Source: Rhodobacteraceae bacterium EL53 (GTDB lineage: Bacteria > Pseudomonadota > Alphaproteobacteria > Rhodobacterales > Rhodobacteraceae). From it: a stretch of DNA of 64,000 nt. Positions 44,555 through 53,346 of this stretch are shown piece after piece. The number at the start of each line of letters is the position of its first letter. The first letter of the stretch is position 1. A program made the position numbers and the translations under genes. The notes beneath the pieces are model-generated. The model saw only the letters and a list, made by a program, of their open reading frames with translations. It was not told where the DNA came from and did no database searches. The stretch is from assembly GCA_900313015.1 (NCBI GenBank), contig OMPR01000014.1, forward strand, positions 62,001-126,000, written 5' to 3'.

Positions 44555-45755
44555 GGCGACGCGCTCTCCGTTTGATGTTTGCCTGCACGACGAAGTAGTC
44601 GATCAGCGGTGCAAAAACGTTACCGAACAGGATGGCCAGCATCATGCCCTCAGGGAAGGCCGGGTTGATCACACGGATCAAGACAACCATGACGCCGATC
44701 AGGGCACCATAGATATAACGGCCTACGTTGGTGTGGCTGGCCGACACAGGTTCCGTGACCATAAAGACCAGACCAAAGGCATAGCCACCCAGAACCAGAT
44801 GCCAATGCCAAGGCATGGCGAACATGGGGTTGGTGGTGGATCCGATGGTGTTGAGCAACAGCGAGAAGCCAATCATGCCAGCAAGGCAGCCGATGACCAG
44901 ACGCCAGTTGGCGATCTTGGTGAACAGCAAGAAGCCCAGACCAATAAAGCAGGCCAGTGCAGATGTTTCACCCATGGACCCTTGGACAAAGCCCAAGAAC
45001 GCGTCCATCCAGGTGATGCCCTTGGCCGCAAGCGCCTGAACGCCGTCTGCAGCAGTCACACCCAACGCTGTCGCGCCAGAAAACCCATCAACCGGGGTCC
45101 AGATCGAGTCACCGGACATATAGGCGGGATAGGCAAAATACAGGAACGCGCGACCCGTCAGCGCCGGGTTGAGGAAGTTTTTACCAGTGCCGCCAAAGAC
45201 TTCCTTGCCGATCACAACGCCGAACGAGATGCCCAAGGCAACTTGCCACAACGGTGTCGATGCAGGCAGGATCAGCGTGTACAGCATCGACGTAACAAGG
45301 AAACCCTCGTTGACTTCGTGGCCGCGAATGGTTGCGAACAAGACTTCCCAGATACCACCAACAACCAAGGTCGTCAGATAGATCGGTAGGAAATACAGGA
45401 AGCCGTGAACCATGGTGGAAAAGATGCTGGAGGGATCCAGTGAAATGCCCAATGCGTTCAGCAGCGAAATCCGCCAACCGGTTGCGGCCTCATTTCCCAA
45501 AACGGCAAGGGCCGAGTTGACCTGAAAACCGGTATTGTAAAGCGCCATCAGGATCGCCGGGATCGTCGCGATGACCACATAGGTCATGATTCGCTTCATA
45601 TCCACGTAAGACCGCGCATGTGGCGCCGCAGTGGTTACGGTTTTAGGCGTGTAAATAAAGCTCTCAACCATCTCATAGACGGGGAAGAGTTTCTCGTACT
45701 TGCCACCTTTGGTAAAGTTTGGCTCGATACGGTCAAAGAAGCTGCGCAGCCCCAT
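44547..45755 (-). CDS. nqrB: Na+-NQR subunit B (covalent FMN, quinone site)
   Basis: This is a multi-helix membrane subunit of about 402 residues. The start is the ATG at 45755 (MGLRSFFDRIEPNF), 4 bp after nqrA; the frame is open for another 41 codons upstream inside nqrA, which I reject. The flavinylation motif DGFSGATALG is complete. It contributes the ubiquinone site and the Na+ path. It overlaps nqrC by 8 bp. Confidence 0.96.
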   Translation of the reverse strand: MGLRSFFDRIEPNFTKGGKYEKLFPVYEMVESFIYTPKTVTTAAPHARSYVDMKRIMTYVVIATIPAILMALYNTGFQVNSALAVLGNEAATGWRISLLNALGISLDPSSIFSTMVHGFLYFLPIYLTTLVVGGIWEVLFATIRGHEVNEGFLVTSMLYTLILPASTPLWQVALGISFGVVIGKEVFGGTGKNFLNPALTGRAFLYFAYPAYMSGDSIWTPVDGFSGATALGVTAADGVQALAAKGITWMDAFLGFVQGSMGETSALACFIGLGFLLFTKIANWRLVIGCLAGMIGFSLLLNTIGSTTNPMFAMPWHWHLVLGGYAFGLVFMVTEPVSASHTNVGRYIYGALIGVMVVLIRVINPAFPEGMMLAILFGNVFAPLIDYFVVQANIKRRARRHV

Positions 45756-45759
45756 AGGC

Positions 45760-47097
45760 TCAGCCCTCCTTTTCAATTTTGGCAAGGCAGTCCCGCAGGG
45801 CCTCGCCGTATTCGTATTTAGCCGGGCAGGCAAAGCCGACCAGACCCAGATCTTCTTCGTCCAGCTCCAATGCGCCAAGCGCCTGTGCTGAATCCGTGTC
45901 CATCACCAACAGTGCACGGAGCAACTGTGTCGGCAGGTAATCCTGTGGCATCAGTTCTTCAAAGGTGCCTGTTGGAACCATCGCACGACGACCGCCGTTC
46001 AGGTTGGTGCCCAGATCCTGCATTTTGCGCGTCAACGCCGAGCCCAATACGGGCTGAATGGCGTATTTCGAAAACATCGGACGGATCCAACCCAGTGGGA
46101 TCTGTTTGGTGTCTTCGCGCATAATGGTGATCTGACGCGCGTGACGACCCAAGTATGCACCGGGTCCGTCAGCGGCACGACCGCTCAGAACCGAACCGGA
46201 CACCACACGAACAGCACCATCAACGCTGACTTCATTTGCTGTCAGCTCATCCGTCGAGGCACCCATCATGGTCCGGATCAAACGCGGATTAGACGCAGCA
46301 GGACCCGCCAGTGCGATCACGATGTTCGGATCGATATGGCCGGTCATCAACAGGCGACCGATGGCAATCACATCCTGATAGGAAATGGTCCAGACAACTT
46401 GCTCGCCAACAGGGGGCTGCAAGAAGTGGATGTGCGTACCAGCCAAACCAGCCGGGTGCGGACCCGAGAAGGTCGCAACCGTCGCGCCATCAACTGTGGG
46501 AACCGTATCGCCTGCTTTGTGGCACAGATACGTCGCGCCCTCGCTCAGCAGCGTGATCGCTTGGAGTCCGGCTTCAAATGCCTCTTTGGCATCCGCGATG
46601 ATCAGGGCGGCATCAGCGGCAAGCGGTTCGCTGTCCATCGCCGTGACGTAGATCGCCAACGGCTTGCTGCCTGGTTGGGGCATCTTGGAATAGGGGCGTG
46701 TGCGGAAACTAGTCCACAAGCCTGCCGCACACAGCTTTTCTGTCAAGCCTTCGGCAGTTTTGCCGTTTCCGACCGCACTAAAGTCGATTCCTGCATCGTT
46801 TACATCGGAGATATCGATGACAACACTTTGCAAGACCCGCCGCGCGCCGCGGTTGATTGCCTTGACCTGACCTGTGGCCGGGGCAACGATGACCGCCTCT
46901 GGGGCATCTTTGTGACAAAACAGCGGGGTGCCGCGTTGCACGGTGTCACCCTCTTGAATCAGCATCTTTGGTTTGAGACCAACATAGTCAGCCCCGACGA
47001 CACCCACCGATCCAAAGTCTGGACCAGGGTGGATTTTCTGTTCGGGTGCGCCTGCCAACGGCAGGTTTAACCCTTTTTTCAATGAGAAATTATGCAT
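45760..47097 (-). CDS. nqrA: Na+-NQR subunit A
   Basis: This 445-residue cytoplasmic subunit contributes to the quinone-binding part of NQR and is the first gene of the nqrABCDEF row. Recognisable stretches are LKKGLNLPLAGAPEQ at the N-terminus, GADYVGLKPKMLIQEGD, GTHIHFLQPPVGEQVVWTI and the C-terminal cysteine region GFACPAKYEYGE. The 434-bp gap upstream should hold the operon promoter; it contains one clear hairpin (47263-47283). Confidence 0.96.
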   Translation of the reverse strand: MHNFSLKKGLNLPLAGAPEQKIHPGPDFGSVGVVGADYVGLKPKMLIQEGDTVQRGTPLFCHKDAPEAVIVAPATGQVKAINRGARRVLQSVVIDISDVNDAGIDFSAVGNGKTAEGLTEKLCAAGLWTSFRTRPYSKMPQPGSKPLAIYVTAMDSEPLAADAALIIADAKEAFEAGLQAITLLSEGATYLCHKAGDTVPTVDGATVATFSGPHPAGLAGTHIHFLQPPVGEQVVWTISYQDVIAIGRLLMTGHIDPNIVIALAGPAASNPRLIRTMMGASTDELTANEVSVDGAVRVVSGSVLSGRAADGPGAYLGRHARQITIMREDTKQIPLGWIRPMFSKYAIQPVLGSALTRKMQDLGTNLNGGRRAMVPTGTFEELMPQDYLPTQLLRALLVMDTDSAQALGALELDEEDLGLVGFACPAKYEYGEALRDCLAKIEKEG

Positions 47098-47262
47098 ATG
47101 TAGCTACGTTCTTCCGAGCCCGTTTCCCGTGGCGGTTCCTACCTGGTGGATAGCCGCAACAAAGCAAATTCCGAGAAACCCAACATAGGTTTCAACACAG
47201 TCCGAAATGTTCAGTCTATGGATTTGCCAGGGTAGCTCCTGTCCGCGCGCAGCTTTACGCCG

Positions 47263-47283
47263 GGTTTGCGAAAAACGCAAACC
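47263..47283. promoter_or_regulatory. Hairpin in the nqrA upstream region
   Basis: GGTTTGCG and CGCAAACC form a perfect 8-bp inverted repeat with loop AAAAA (TTTTT on the nqr strand), 166-186 bp ahead of nqrA. It is either an operator or a structure in a long nqr leader. Confidence 0.4.
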
Positions 47284-47494
47284 TCCTTTGCGCAGAATCA
47301 CAGAATTTAAGAGGATTTTTGCTGTCTCGGGTCAAAGAAGCGCAGGGCTTCAGGTGCATTTGCCGCCTCTGGTGTCAGGATTGACGCATCGTATTCGAAG
47401 GGATTCATAGATTCGTTTGCTGCATTGCAGAAAGATGAGCCCGTGCTGTGTTGCGCGGTCTTGGTTTCGTGATGCCATAGGTTTGGGGACTTGG

Positions 47495-47525
47495 TGCGGC
47501 TCTGACCCCAACAGCCAGAGCCGCA
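47495..47525 (-). terminator. Hairpin after the RND efflux operon
   Basis: TGCGGCTCTG and CAGAGCCGCA form a perfect 10-bp stem with an 11-base loop, 7 bp beyond the RND permease stop. No T-run follows on the minus strand, so termination may be partial. Confidence 0.55.
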
Positions 47526-47531
47526 AAACGA

Positions 47532-50500
47532 TTATCTCAGAAACCGCCGGATATCGTCGCTGATGGCTAATAGAACCGGGATCAGGATCAAAGTGATCAG
47601 CGTGGCAAAAATTTCACCATATGCCAACGAAATCGCCGCCGGGATCAGATATTGCGCCTGTTCGGATGTTTCGCTGAGTAGGGGCATCAGACCGATAACG
47701 GTTGTGGCTGTCGTCAGGAAAATAGCCTGAAACCGTCCGATACCCGCGTCTTTCAGGGCTTCATGGACAGTGTGCCCATCATTGCGCGCGTCATTGTAAC
47801 GGGTGACCATGACCAAAGAGTCATTTACCACCACACCCGTTAGGGCCAGCATGCCAAAGAAAGACAACAGTGAAAGCGGCACGTCCATGATCAAGTGCCC
47901 AATCGTTGCGCCTACAAACCCAAACGGCACAACCGACACGATAATCACTGGCTGCCAATAGGATTTGAGCGGAACCGCCATCAGCACATAGATCAGCACC
48001 ATCGCCAGCAGCAATGCCTGTTTCAACCCGCCCTGAACTTCGCCGATCTCCTCAAGCTCGCCCCCGGCCCGAATGTCGACAGACGGATAACGCTCCGCCA
48101 GATCCGGCACCAAAGTTTCAAACATCGCTTGCGAGATTTCCTCGGGGGCGACTTTGGATTTGTCGATAGAGGCACTTACGGTGCTAAGCTGCTTACCATT
48201 TCGTCGGGTGATGGAACTGGGCACATAGCGGCCGCTGACTTCGGCCACGGACAGCAGCGGCACCCAATCGCCTGCCTCATTGCGCAGGCGAGATTGCATC
48301 AGATCGTCTATCGTGTTGCGCGCTTGTGTGGCGTTGCGCACAATCACTCGTACCTCTTGATCATCACGCTGGATCTTTTGCACTTCGGCCCCGCCAAAGC
48401 GATATCCGATCTGAGTGGCCAGCGTTTCTGTGGAAAACCCTAAATGACGGGCTTCGGGTTTCAAGCGCACGGTCAGTTCCGGCGCGCCGCCTTGCAGCGA
48501 ACTGCGCAGGTTCGAAACGCCCTCGATTTTATCCAGATATGCGCGCACTTCGTCACTGGCTTTGGCCAGTAGATCGGTGTCTTTGCTGAACAGTCGGATC
48601 TGGAACCCGCCGCCCAACTCTTCGGTGCCTGAAAAACTCAACTCGACGGTTCCTTCGAGTTGCCCAACCCGGGTTTGCCAGTCCCGCAGGATATCAAGAA
48701 TGCCAAGGCCCGGACGATCCGCGACGGGGGTTAGCTCTGCATATAGCTCGGCGCTGCGCGGGTCCGAGAGCTGGAAAAAGATGTTGCGAATTGGCGGTTG
48801 CGCCAAAGAATGCGTTTCGGCCAGTTCGGCGTTCAGCGCATCCCCGATATCTTGGATAAACAAGATATTGTCGCGGGTCAGGGCAAAGGGTGCCCGCTTG
48901 TCCATCTGCATGCTGAGTGAAATCACCTGGCCGGGGACTTCGGGGAAAAAGGTTGTTTTGACCTTGCCCTTGTAGATCAACCCAATCCCAAGCGCCGCCA
49001 TTGCAAAAAACAGCACCAAAACAGCATAGCGATGGATCAAGGCCAGACGCAGGGTGGGGGCATATATAGTGTCCCGGAAACCTGCCAACCCGCGCTTGAA
49101 AACGGATTGCACCTGTGCCCAACCGCGCGAGACAAAATTTCTGGGCTCTTTATCCATATCAATGTGGGCAAGGTGGGCGGGCAGGATGAATTTGCTTTCG
49201 AACAGCGAAAACAACAGCGCCAAGATAACCATGCCCGAAAACCCAGCAAGAACCTTGCCCAGCGGGTTGTTGATCATCAGCAAGGGAAAGAAGGCCGCGA
49301 TGGTCGTCAGAACACCAAAAACGGTTGCGACCGCTACTTTGCGCACGCCAGCTTCGGTGCCGATCAGCGGGTCTTTGTGTTTCTTGCGTTCTTCAAAAAC
49401 ACTTTCGCCGACAACAACCGCGTCATCGACCAAAATCCCCAAGGCAATGATCAGACCAAAAGTGGTTATATCGTTGAGCGAATAATCAACCCATTTGGTG
49501 CCCGCAACGGCCAGAGCGCCCATGACAGATATGGGAATGCCCATTGCGACCCAGAACGCCAGACGCACGTTCAAGAACAGCGACAGCATCAGCCCAACCA
49601 GCAAGAGCCCCTGAAACCCATTGGTCTGCAACAATTGCAAACGATCAGAGATATAGGAACTTGCGTCGCCCCAAACGGTTGTCTGTACTTCGGGCGGCAG
49701 AATTTGGCGGAATTCCTCGACCGTTTCCTTGACCACCTTGGAAATCGTCAACAAGTTTTCGGTGCGCCCAACCTGAACCACCATGCCGACGGTTGGTTCA
49801 CCATTGAACCGAAACAGATAGTCGCGGTCGGCAAACCCATCAGTCACCTGTGCGACATCCCCAAGCAGCACAACAGACCCATCTGGGCGTTCCAGAACCG
49901 GAATGCGTGCATAATCGCTGGCAAATCGGGCTTTGTTGTCGGCGCGCAGGAAAATGTCGCCCCCGGCTGTGCGCAAGGACCCAGATTGAAAGTCAACCGA
50001 GTTGCGGCGGATCGATTGCGCAACCTGCGCAACCGTTAGGTTCAACCGCTCCAACGCCGAGGGCAGCACCTCGATCTGCATCTCGCGTTCGTGCAACCCC
50101 CAGATCTGAAGGCGCGACAATTCCGGTTCTGCTAGCAGTTGTTCACGCAGCCGCTCGGCAAGTTTTTGCAAGGTACGCGGATCGGTATCCCCATGAAGGT
50201 TGACGTAAAGCGCCGGGATGTCAAAGCCGCCCGTCTGGATCACAGGGCGACGCGCAGATTGTGGCAGATCGCCAATGCTGTCGACCCGGATCCGTATCTT
50301 GTCCAACAGTTTTTGCAGATCCTGTGATCCGGATTTTCGCACATAGATCATAGAAGACGCCGCACTGGAGGTTGAAGAGATCGAGCGTACGCCATCCAGC
50401 CCTTCGAGGCCCTTTTCGATCTTTCGCGTGATCAGTTCATCGACTTGTTCGGCCGTGCTGCCGCGGTAATAGGTACTGATTTCGATGTTTTCTGCAGGGA

Positions 50501-50621
50501 TGCGTGGAAACCCTTCGATCCGGATGGTCAGGGCGGTCATGACGCCCATAAACAGGATGAGGGCCATAACTAGGTTGGCCGCAACAGGGTTGCGAATGAA
50601 CCAGTTGGTCAACGCGTGCAT
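47532..50621 (-). CDS. RND-family efflux permease
   Basis: This 1029-residue inner-membrane pump has two large periplasmic loops and 12 helices. The N-terminus FIRNPVAANLVMALILFMGVM and the proton-relay region GILVDDAVVVGESVFEE in helix 4 identify the hydrophobe/amphiphile efflux group. It starts 1 bp after the adaptor gene stop, in the row tetR-adaptor-pump. No outer-membrane channel gene is adjacent, so a TolC from elsewhere is needed. Substrates cannot be predicted. Confidence 0.93.
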   Translation of the reverse strand: MHALTNWFIRNPVAANLVMALILFMGVMTALTIRIEGFPRIPAENIEISTYYRGSTAEQVDELITRKIEKGLEGLDGVRSISSTSSAASSMIYVRKSGSQDLQKLLDKIRIRVDSIGDLPQSARRPVIQTGGFDIPALYVNLHGDTDPRTLQKLAERLREQLLAEPELSRLQIWGLHEREMQIEVLPSALERLNLTVAQVAQSIRRNSVDFQSGSLRTAGGDIFLRADNKARFASDYARIPVLERPDGSVVLLGDVAQVTDGFADRDYLFRFNGEPTVGMVVQVGRTENLLTISKVVKETVEEFRQILPPEVQTTVWGDASSYISDRLQLLQTNGFQGLLLVGLMLSLFLNVRLAFWVAMGIPISVMGALAVAGTKWVDYSLNDITTFGLIIALGILVDDAVVVGESVFEERKKHKDPLIGTEAGVRKVAVATVFGVLTTIAAFFPLLMINNPLGKVLAGFSGMVILALLFSLFESKFILPAHLAHIDMDKEPRNFVSRGWAQVQSVFKRGLAGFRDTIYAPTLRLALIHRYAVLVLFFAMAALGIGLIYKGKVKTTFFPEVPGQVISLSMQMDKRAPFALTRDNILFIQDIGDALNAELAETHSLAQPPIRNIFFQLSDPRSAELYAELTPVADRPGLGILDILRDWQTRVGQLEGTVELSFSGTEELGGGFQIRLFSKDTDLLAKASDEVRAYLDKIEGVSNLRSSLQGGAPELTVRLKPEARHLGFSTETLATQIGYRFGGAEVQKIQRDDQEVRVIVRNATQARNTIDDLMQSRLRNEAGDWVPLLSVAEVSGRYVPSSITRRNGKQLSTVSASIDKSKVAPEEISQAMFETLVPDLAERYPSVDIRAGGELEEIGEVQGGLKQALLLAMVLIYVLMAVPLKSYWQPVIIVSVVPFGFVGATIGHLIMDVPLSLLSFFGMLALTGVVVNDSLVMVTRYNDARNDGHTVHEALKDAGIGRFQAIFLTTATTVIGLMPLLSETSEQAQYLIPAAISLAYGEIFATLITLILIPVLLAISDDIRRFLR

Positions 50622-50622
50622 G

Positions 50623-51759
50623 TCACTGGTCCTCTACTTTGCGCGGCGACACTTGCAGCCCCGGTAAGAAAGATCCAAGCGGATTGCGCACTACATCAAG
50701 TGTTGTGCTTGTTTCGGGCGCACGAACAACGACATGGGCGCCTTCGCGATAGCTGATGTCGGCCTTGAACCGTCGCAACCGGTTTTCTGTATCGACATAC
50801 CAAATGTCGCCTTCGCGGGTCAGCGTGGATTCTGGCAACCTTAGGGTTTGTTCGATTTCGCGCCCGTTCAGCTCCACTTTCACAAAAGCACCGGGCTGGA
50901 TCAGGCCGGGTTTTGCTTCGACTACCTCGAGAAACAGTTTGCGCTGTCTGGTTTGGGCATCCAAAAAGCCACCGCCACGCCGAATGCGCGCCGTTCCAAG
51001 AAACTGATCAGTTTGACTAAACAGCTTGGCGGTGTGGCGATCCCAGGGTTTGGACAGCAACATCCAATCCGCATTCCCCAAAGACAACTCAAGATCAAAC
51101 CGTTGATCATCAACCAGCGAAAGCAATGCTTGCCCGGCGGTAACGGTTTGGCCCGGGCTGACATCGCGCTTGGTGACAAAGCCGGAAAATGGGGCGGTTA
51201 TCACGGTCGAACTCAACTGTTCACGGGCGGCCTCAACCTGTACCTTGCTGGCTGCAAGGGCATGCTCTGCGATGCGCATTTGTGGTAAGTGCAACGCAAG
51301 GTCTGTTGCCTCAATGGTCTTTCCCCGAGCGATTTGCTTTCGGGCCACTTCGGATTTGTTTTTGGCTTGAACAAGGGCCAGTTCCGCCTCGGACAACCGT
51401 TGTTGTGCCTCTGCGAGATTGAACCGAAAATTGCTGTCTTCGATCCGGATCAGGCTATCGCCCTGTTTCACCTGTTCGCCCGCCAATGAATGATCTGACA
51501 CTTCGATAATGCGCCCGGATACGGCGGCAGAAAGGGTCGCGGACCAACGCGGTTTGATTTCCGCAAAGCCGTGAACCTTGCCAGCGTGGCTGCTGCTCTG
51601 CGCTGAGATTACGGAAACAAGCGGAAAGGATGGCGGTTTGACCGCTTCGGAAATGTCGGCTGTATCTTCGAGTTCGTCCAGAAAGACCAAGACGCCGCCC
51701 AGAATGACGATTGCAGCCAGTAACCATTTCCAGCGGCCACGGGGTTTCGGGTCAGTCAT
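50623..51759 (-). CDS. RND efflux periplasmic adaptor (membrane fusion protein)
   Basis: This is about 378 residues from the ATG at 51759 (MTDPKPRGRWKWLLAAIVIL), with AAGGAC six bases upstream; the upstream in-frame start at 51786 would overlap tetR more. One membrane anchor is followed by lipoyl-like (VSGRIIEVSDHSLAGEQV), coiled-coil (LAEAQQRLSEAELALVQAKNK) and beta-barrel domains. It links the RND pump to an outer-membrane channel. It overlaps tetR by 8 bp and ends next to the pump gene. Confidence 0.92.
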   Translation of the reverse strand: MTDPKPRGRWKWLLAAIVILGGVLVFLDELEDTADISEAVKPPSFPLVSVISAQSSSHAGKVHGFAEIKPRWSATLSAAVSGRIIEVSDHSLAGEQVKQGDSLIRIEDSNFRFNLAEAQQRLSEAELALVQAKNKSEVARKQIARGKTIEATDLALHLPQMRIAEHALAASKVQVEAAREQLSSTVITAPFSGFVTKRDVSPGQTVTAGQALLSLVDDQRFDLELSLGNADWMLLSKPWDRHTAKLFSQTDQFLGTARIRRGGGFLDAQTRQRKLFLEVVEAKPGLIQPGAFVKVELNGREIEQTLRLPESTLTREGDIWYVDTENRLRRFKADISYREGAHVVVRAPETSTTLDVVRNPLGSFLPGLQVSPRKVEDQ

Positions 51760-52402
51760 TGCGCGGTCCTTTGGGTGGGGGGGCAAGATAGATATGCAGC
51801 ATGCGGCGCACGGTTTCAGTTAGGGCAGGGGGCACGGCCCGTTCGGCAAAGGCCGCTTGCGTAATCATGCCGTCAAACAAAGCGAGCAAGGAATAGACAA
51901 CGCTGTCGGGGCAAAGGTCAGTGGGCAACCGATTTGCCGCCTGATCTTTTTGGATCGCATGCACCATGGCAGCCGCCAGATTGCGTTCCGAAGCTTGCAG
52001 TTCTTCGAATCCCTCGCGTGTGTTGTGGGCATGAATCCCAAATTCGATTGAGAGACGCGAAATGATCGGGTTGGTTTGATACGCAACCAAATCAGCCACA
52101 AGGCCATCCAAGGTTTCAAGCAGGCTAGAGCCGGTTTCAATCATGCGCGTCAGGTCATCTACGCTATCGCGTTCATGCAGCGCCAGCGCCTGTATGATCG
52201 CGTCTTTGCCGGAAAAATACCGATACAAACCGCCGGGGCTGATGCCCGCGGCTTTGCAGATATCCTGCATAGTAGTGTCTTGCAGGCCCTTGGTGGCAAA
52301 CAGCGTTGCGGCGGCCTCCAGAATGGCAGTGGTGCGTCGGTTTCGGTTCTTGGGATCTTTGGGTCGGGCCATCTGAGACTCATTTTGCGAATGCTTATTC
52401 AC
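51752..52402 (-). CDS. TetR-family regulator of the RND efflux unit
   Basis: This 216-residue repressor-type protein has an N-terminal HTH (TTAILEAAATLFATKG, MQDICKAAGISPGGLYRYFSGKD) and a ligand domain. The start is GTG 52402 or, more simply, ATG 52372 (MARPKDPKNRN). It is first in the row tetR-adaptor-pump and overlaps the adaptor gene by 8 bp, so it very probably controls its own operon. The ligand is unknown. Confidence 0.9.
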   Translation of the reverse strand: MNKHSQNESQMARPKDPKNRNRRTTAILEAAATLFATKGLQDTTMQDICKAAGISPGGLYRYFSGKDAIIQALALHERDSVDDLTRMIETGSSLLETLDGLVADLVAYQTNPIISRLSIEFGIHAHNTREGFEELQASERNLAAAMVHAIQKDQAANRLPTDLCPDSVVYSLLALFDGMITQAAFAERAVPPALTETVRRMLHIYLAPPPKGPRND

Positions 52403-52569
52403 ATAATGCCTCGGCTCAGTGATGTAAAGTTAAGAGAATAGAAGTTCTTACAATTTAAGGGAGCCACATCAGAGCTTGCTCTTTCATATCCAAAATTAGT
52501 GAAAACAAAATGAATGACATTGAAAGTGATTGGGCCTATGTATTCGGCGAAACGCACGAGAGAATCTTA

Positions 52570-53346
52570 ATGGACGCGAACAGCCGGCATCAAAATATTG
52601 TAGACCTGCTCAAAGATCAGGATCGTGTTCAGGTCGAAGATTTGGCAGATCGTTTTGGGGTAAGTACACAGACAATTCGCGCGGATTTGCGGGCACTTAG
52701 CGATCGTGGATTGGCCATGCGCACTCATGGTGGGGCCGAACGCGCCGATCAAAGTTCGAGCCGGGAATACGCAGCGCGGCGTCAAACCTGTGCACCACAG
52801 AAAGAGGCGATGGGCCGTATCGCGGCGTCGTTGATCCCTGACAATTGCTCGGTGTCCTTGAACATCGGCACATCAACAGAGCAGGTTGCCAAAGCTCTGG
52901 CGGCGCATTCGGGGCTGACGGTATTGTCAAACAATATCAACATCATCAACAGCCTGATTGGCACCCGATCCAAAGACCTCATTTTGGCTGGGGGTGCGGT
53001 ACGTCAAAGCGACGGCGCCATTGTTGGCGAAGACGCGGTTGAGTTCATTTCGCGTTACAAGGTGGATTTCGCAGTCATCGGGGCCTCTGCCCTGGATGCC
53101 GACGGGTCGGTTCTGGATTTTGATGCGCGCGAGGTCTCGGTGGCTCGGGCCGTCCTGCGCAATGCCCGCACGCGAATCCTTGTGTGTGACACGTCGAAGT
53201 TCGCGATTTCAGCCCCCGTCAGGATCTGCGCAATCGCAGAGCTCGACTATGTCGTGACCGATGCGCCGCCCCCCCTCGAATTTTGTGAGCAGGCGCGCTT
53301 GGGCCAGACCGAAATTTTGATAATGGAACAAGACAATGATGGATAA
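52570..53346 (+). CDS. glpR: DeoR/GlpR-family regulator
   Basis: This is about 258 residues from the ATG at 52570 (MDANSRHQNIVDLL), typical for GlpR; an in-frame ATG at 52510 would add 20 unusual residues. The N-terminal HTH is VEDLADRFGVSTQTIRADLRALSDRGL, and the C-terminal DeoR sensor domain includes SVSLNIGTSTEQVAKAL and ILAGGAVRQSDGAIVGEDA. It overlaps glpD by 11 bp, so glycerol-3-phosphate is the probable effector and glpD its target. Confidence 0.88.
   Translation: MDANSRHQNIVDLLKDQDRVQVEDLADRFGVSTQTIRADLRALSDRGLAMRTHGGAERADQSSSREYAARRQTCAPQKEAMGRIAASLIPDNCSVSLNIGTSTEQVAKALAAHSGLTVLSNNINIINSLIGTRSKDLILAGGAVRQSDGAIVGEDAVEFISRYKVDFAVIGASALDADGSVLDFDAREVSVARAVLRNARTRILVCDTSKFAISAPVRICAIAELDYVVTDAPPPLEFCEQARLGQTEILIMEQDNDG

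Larger units (their letters stand above)
47098..47531. other. 434-bp gap between nqrA and the RND operon
   Basis: The gap between nqrA (start side) and the end of the RND permease gene holds the nqr promoter region, the hairpin at 47263-47283 and the terminator at 47495-47525. I see no convincing gene in it; a 67-codon frame (47207-47410) lacks family resemblance. Confidence 0.6.
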
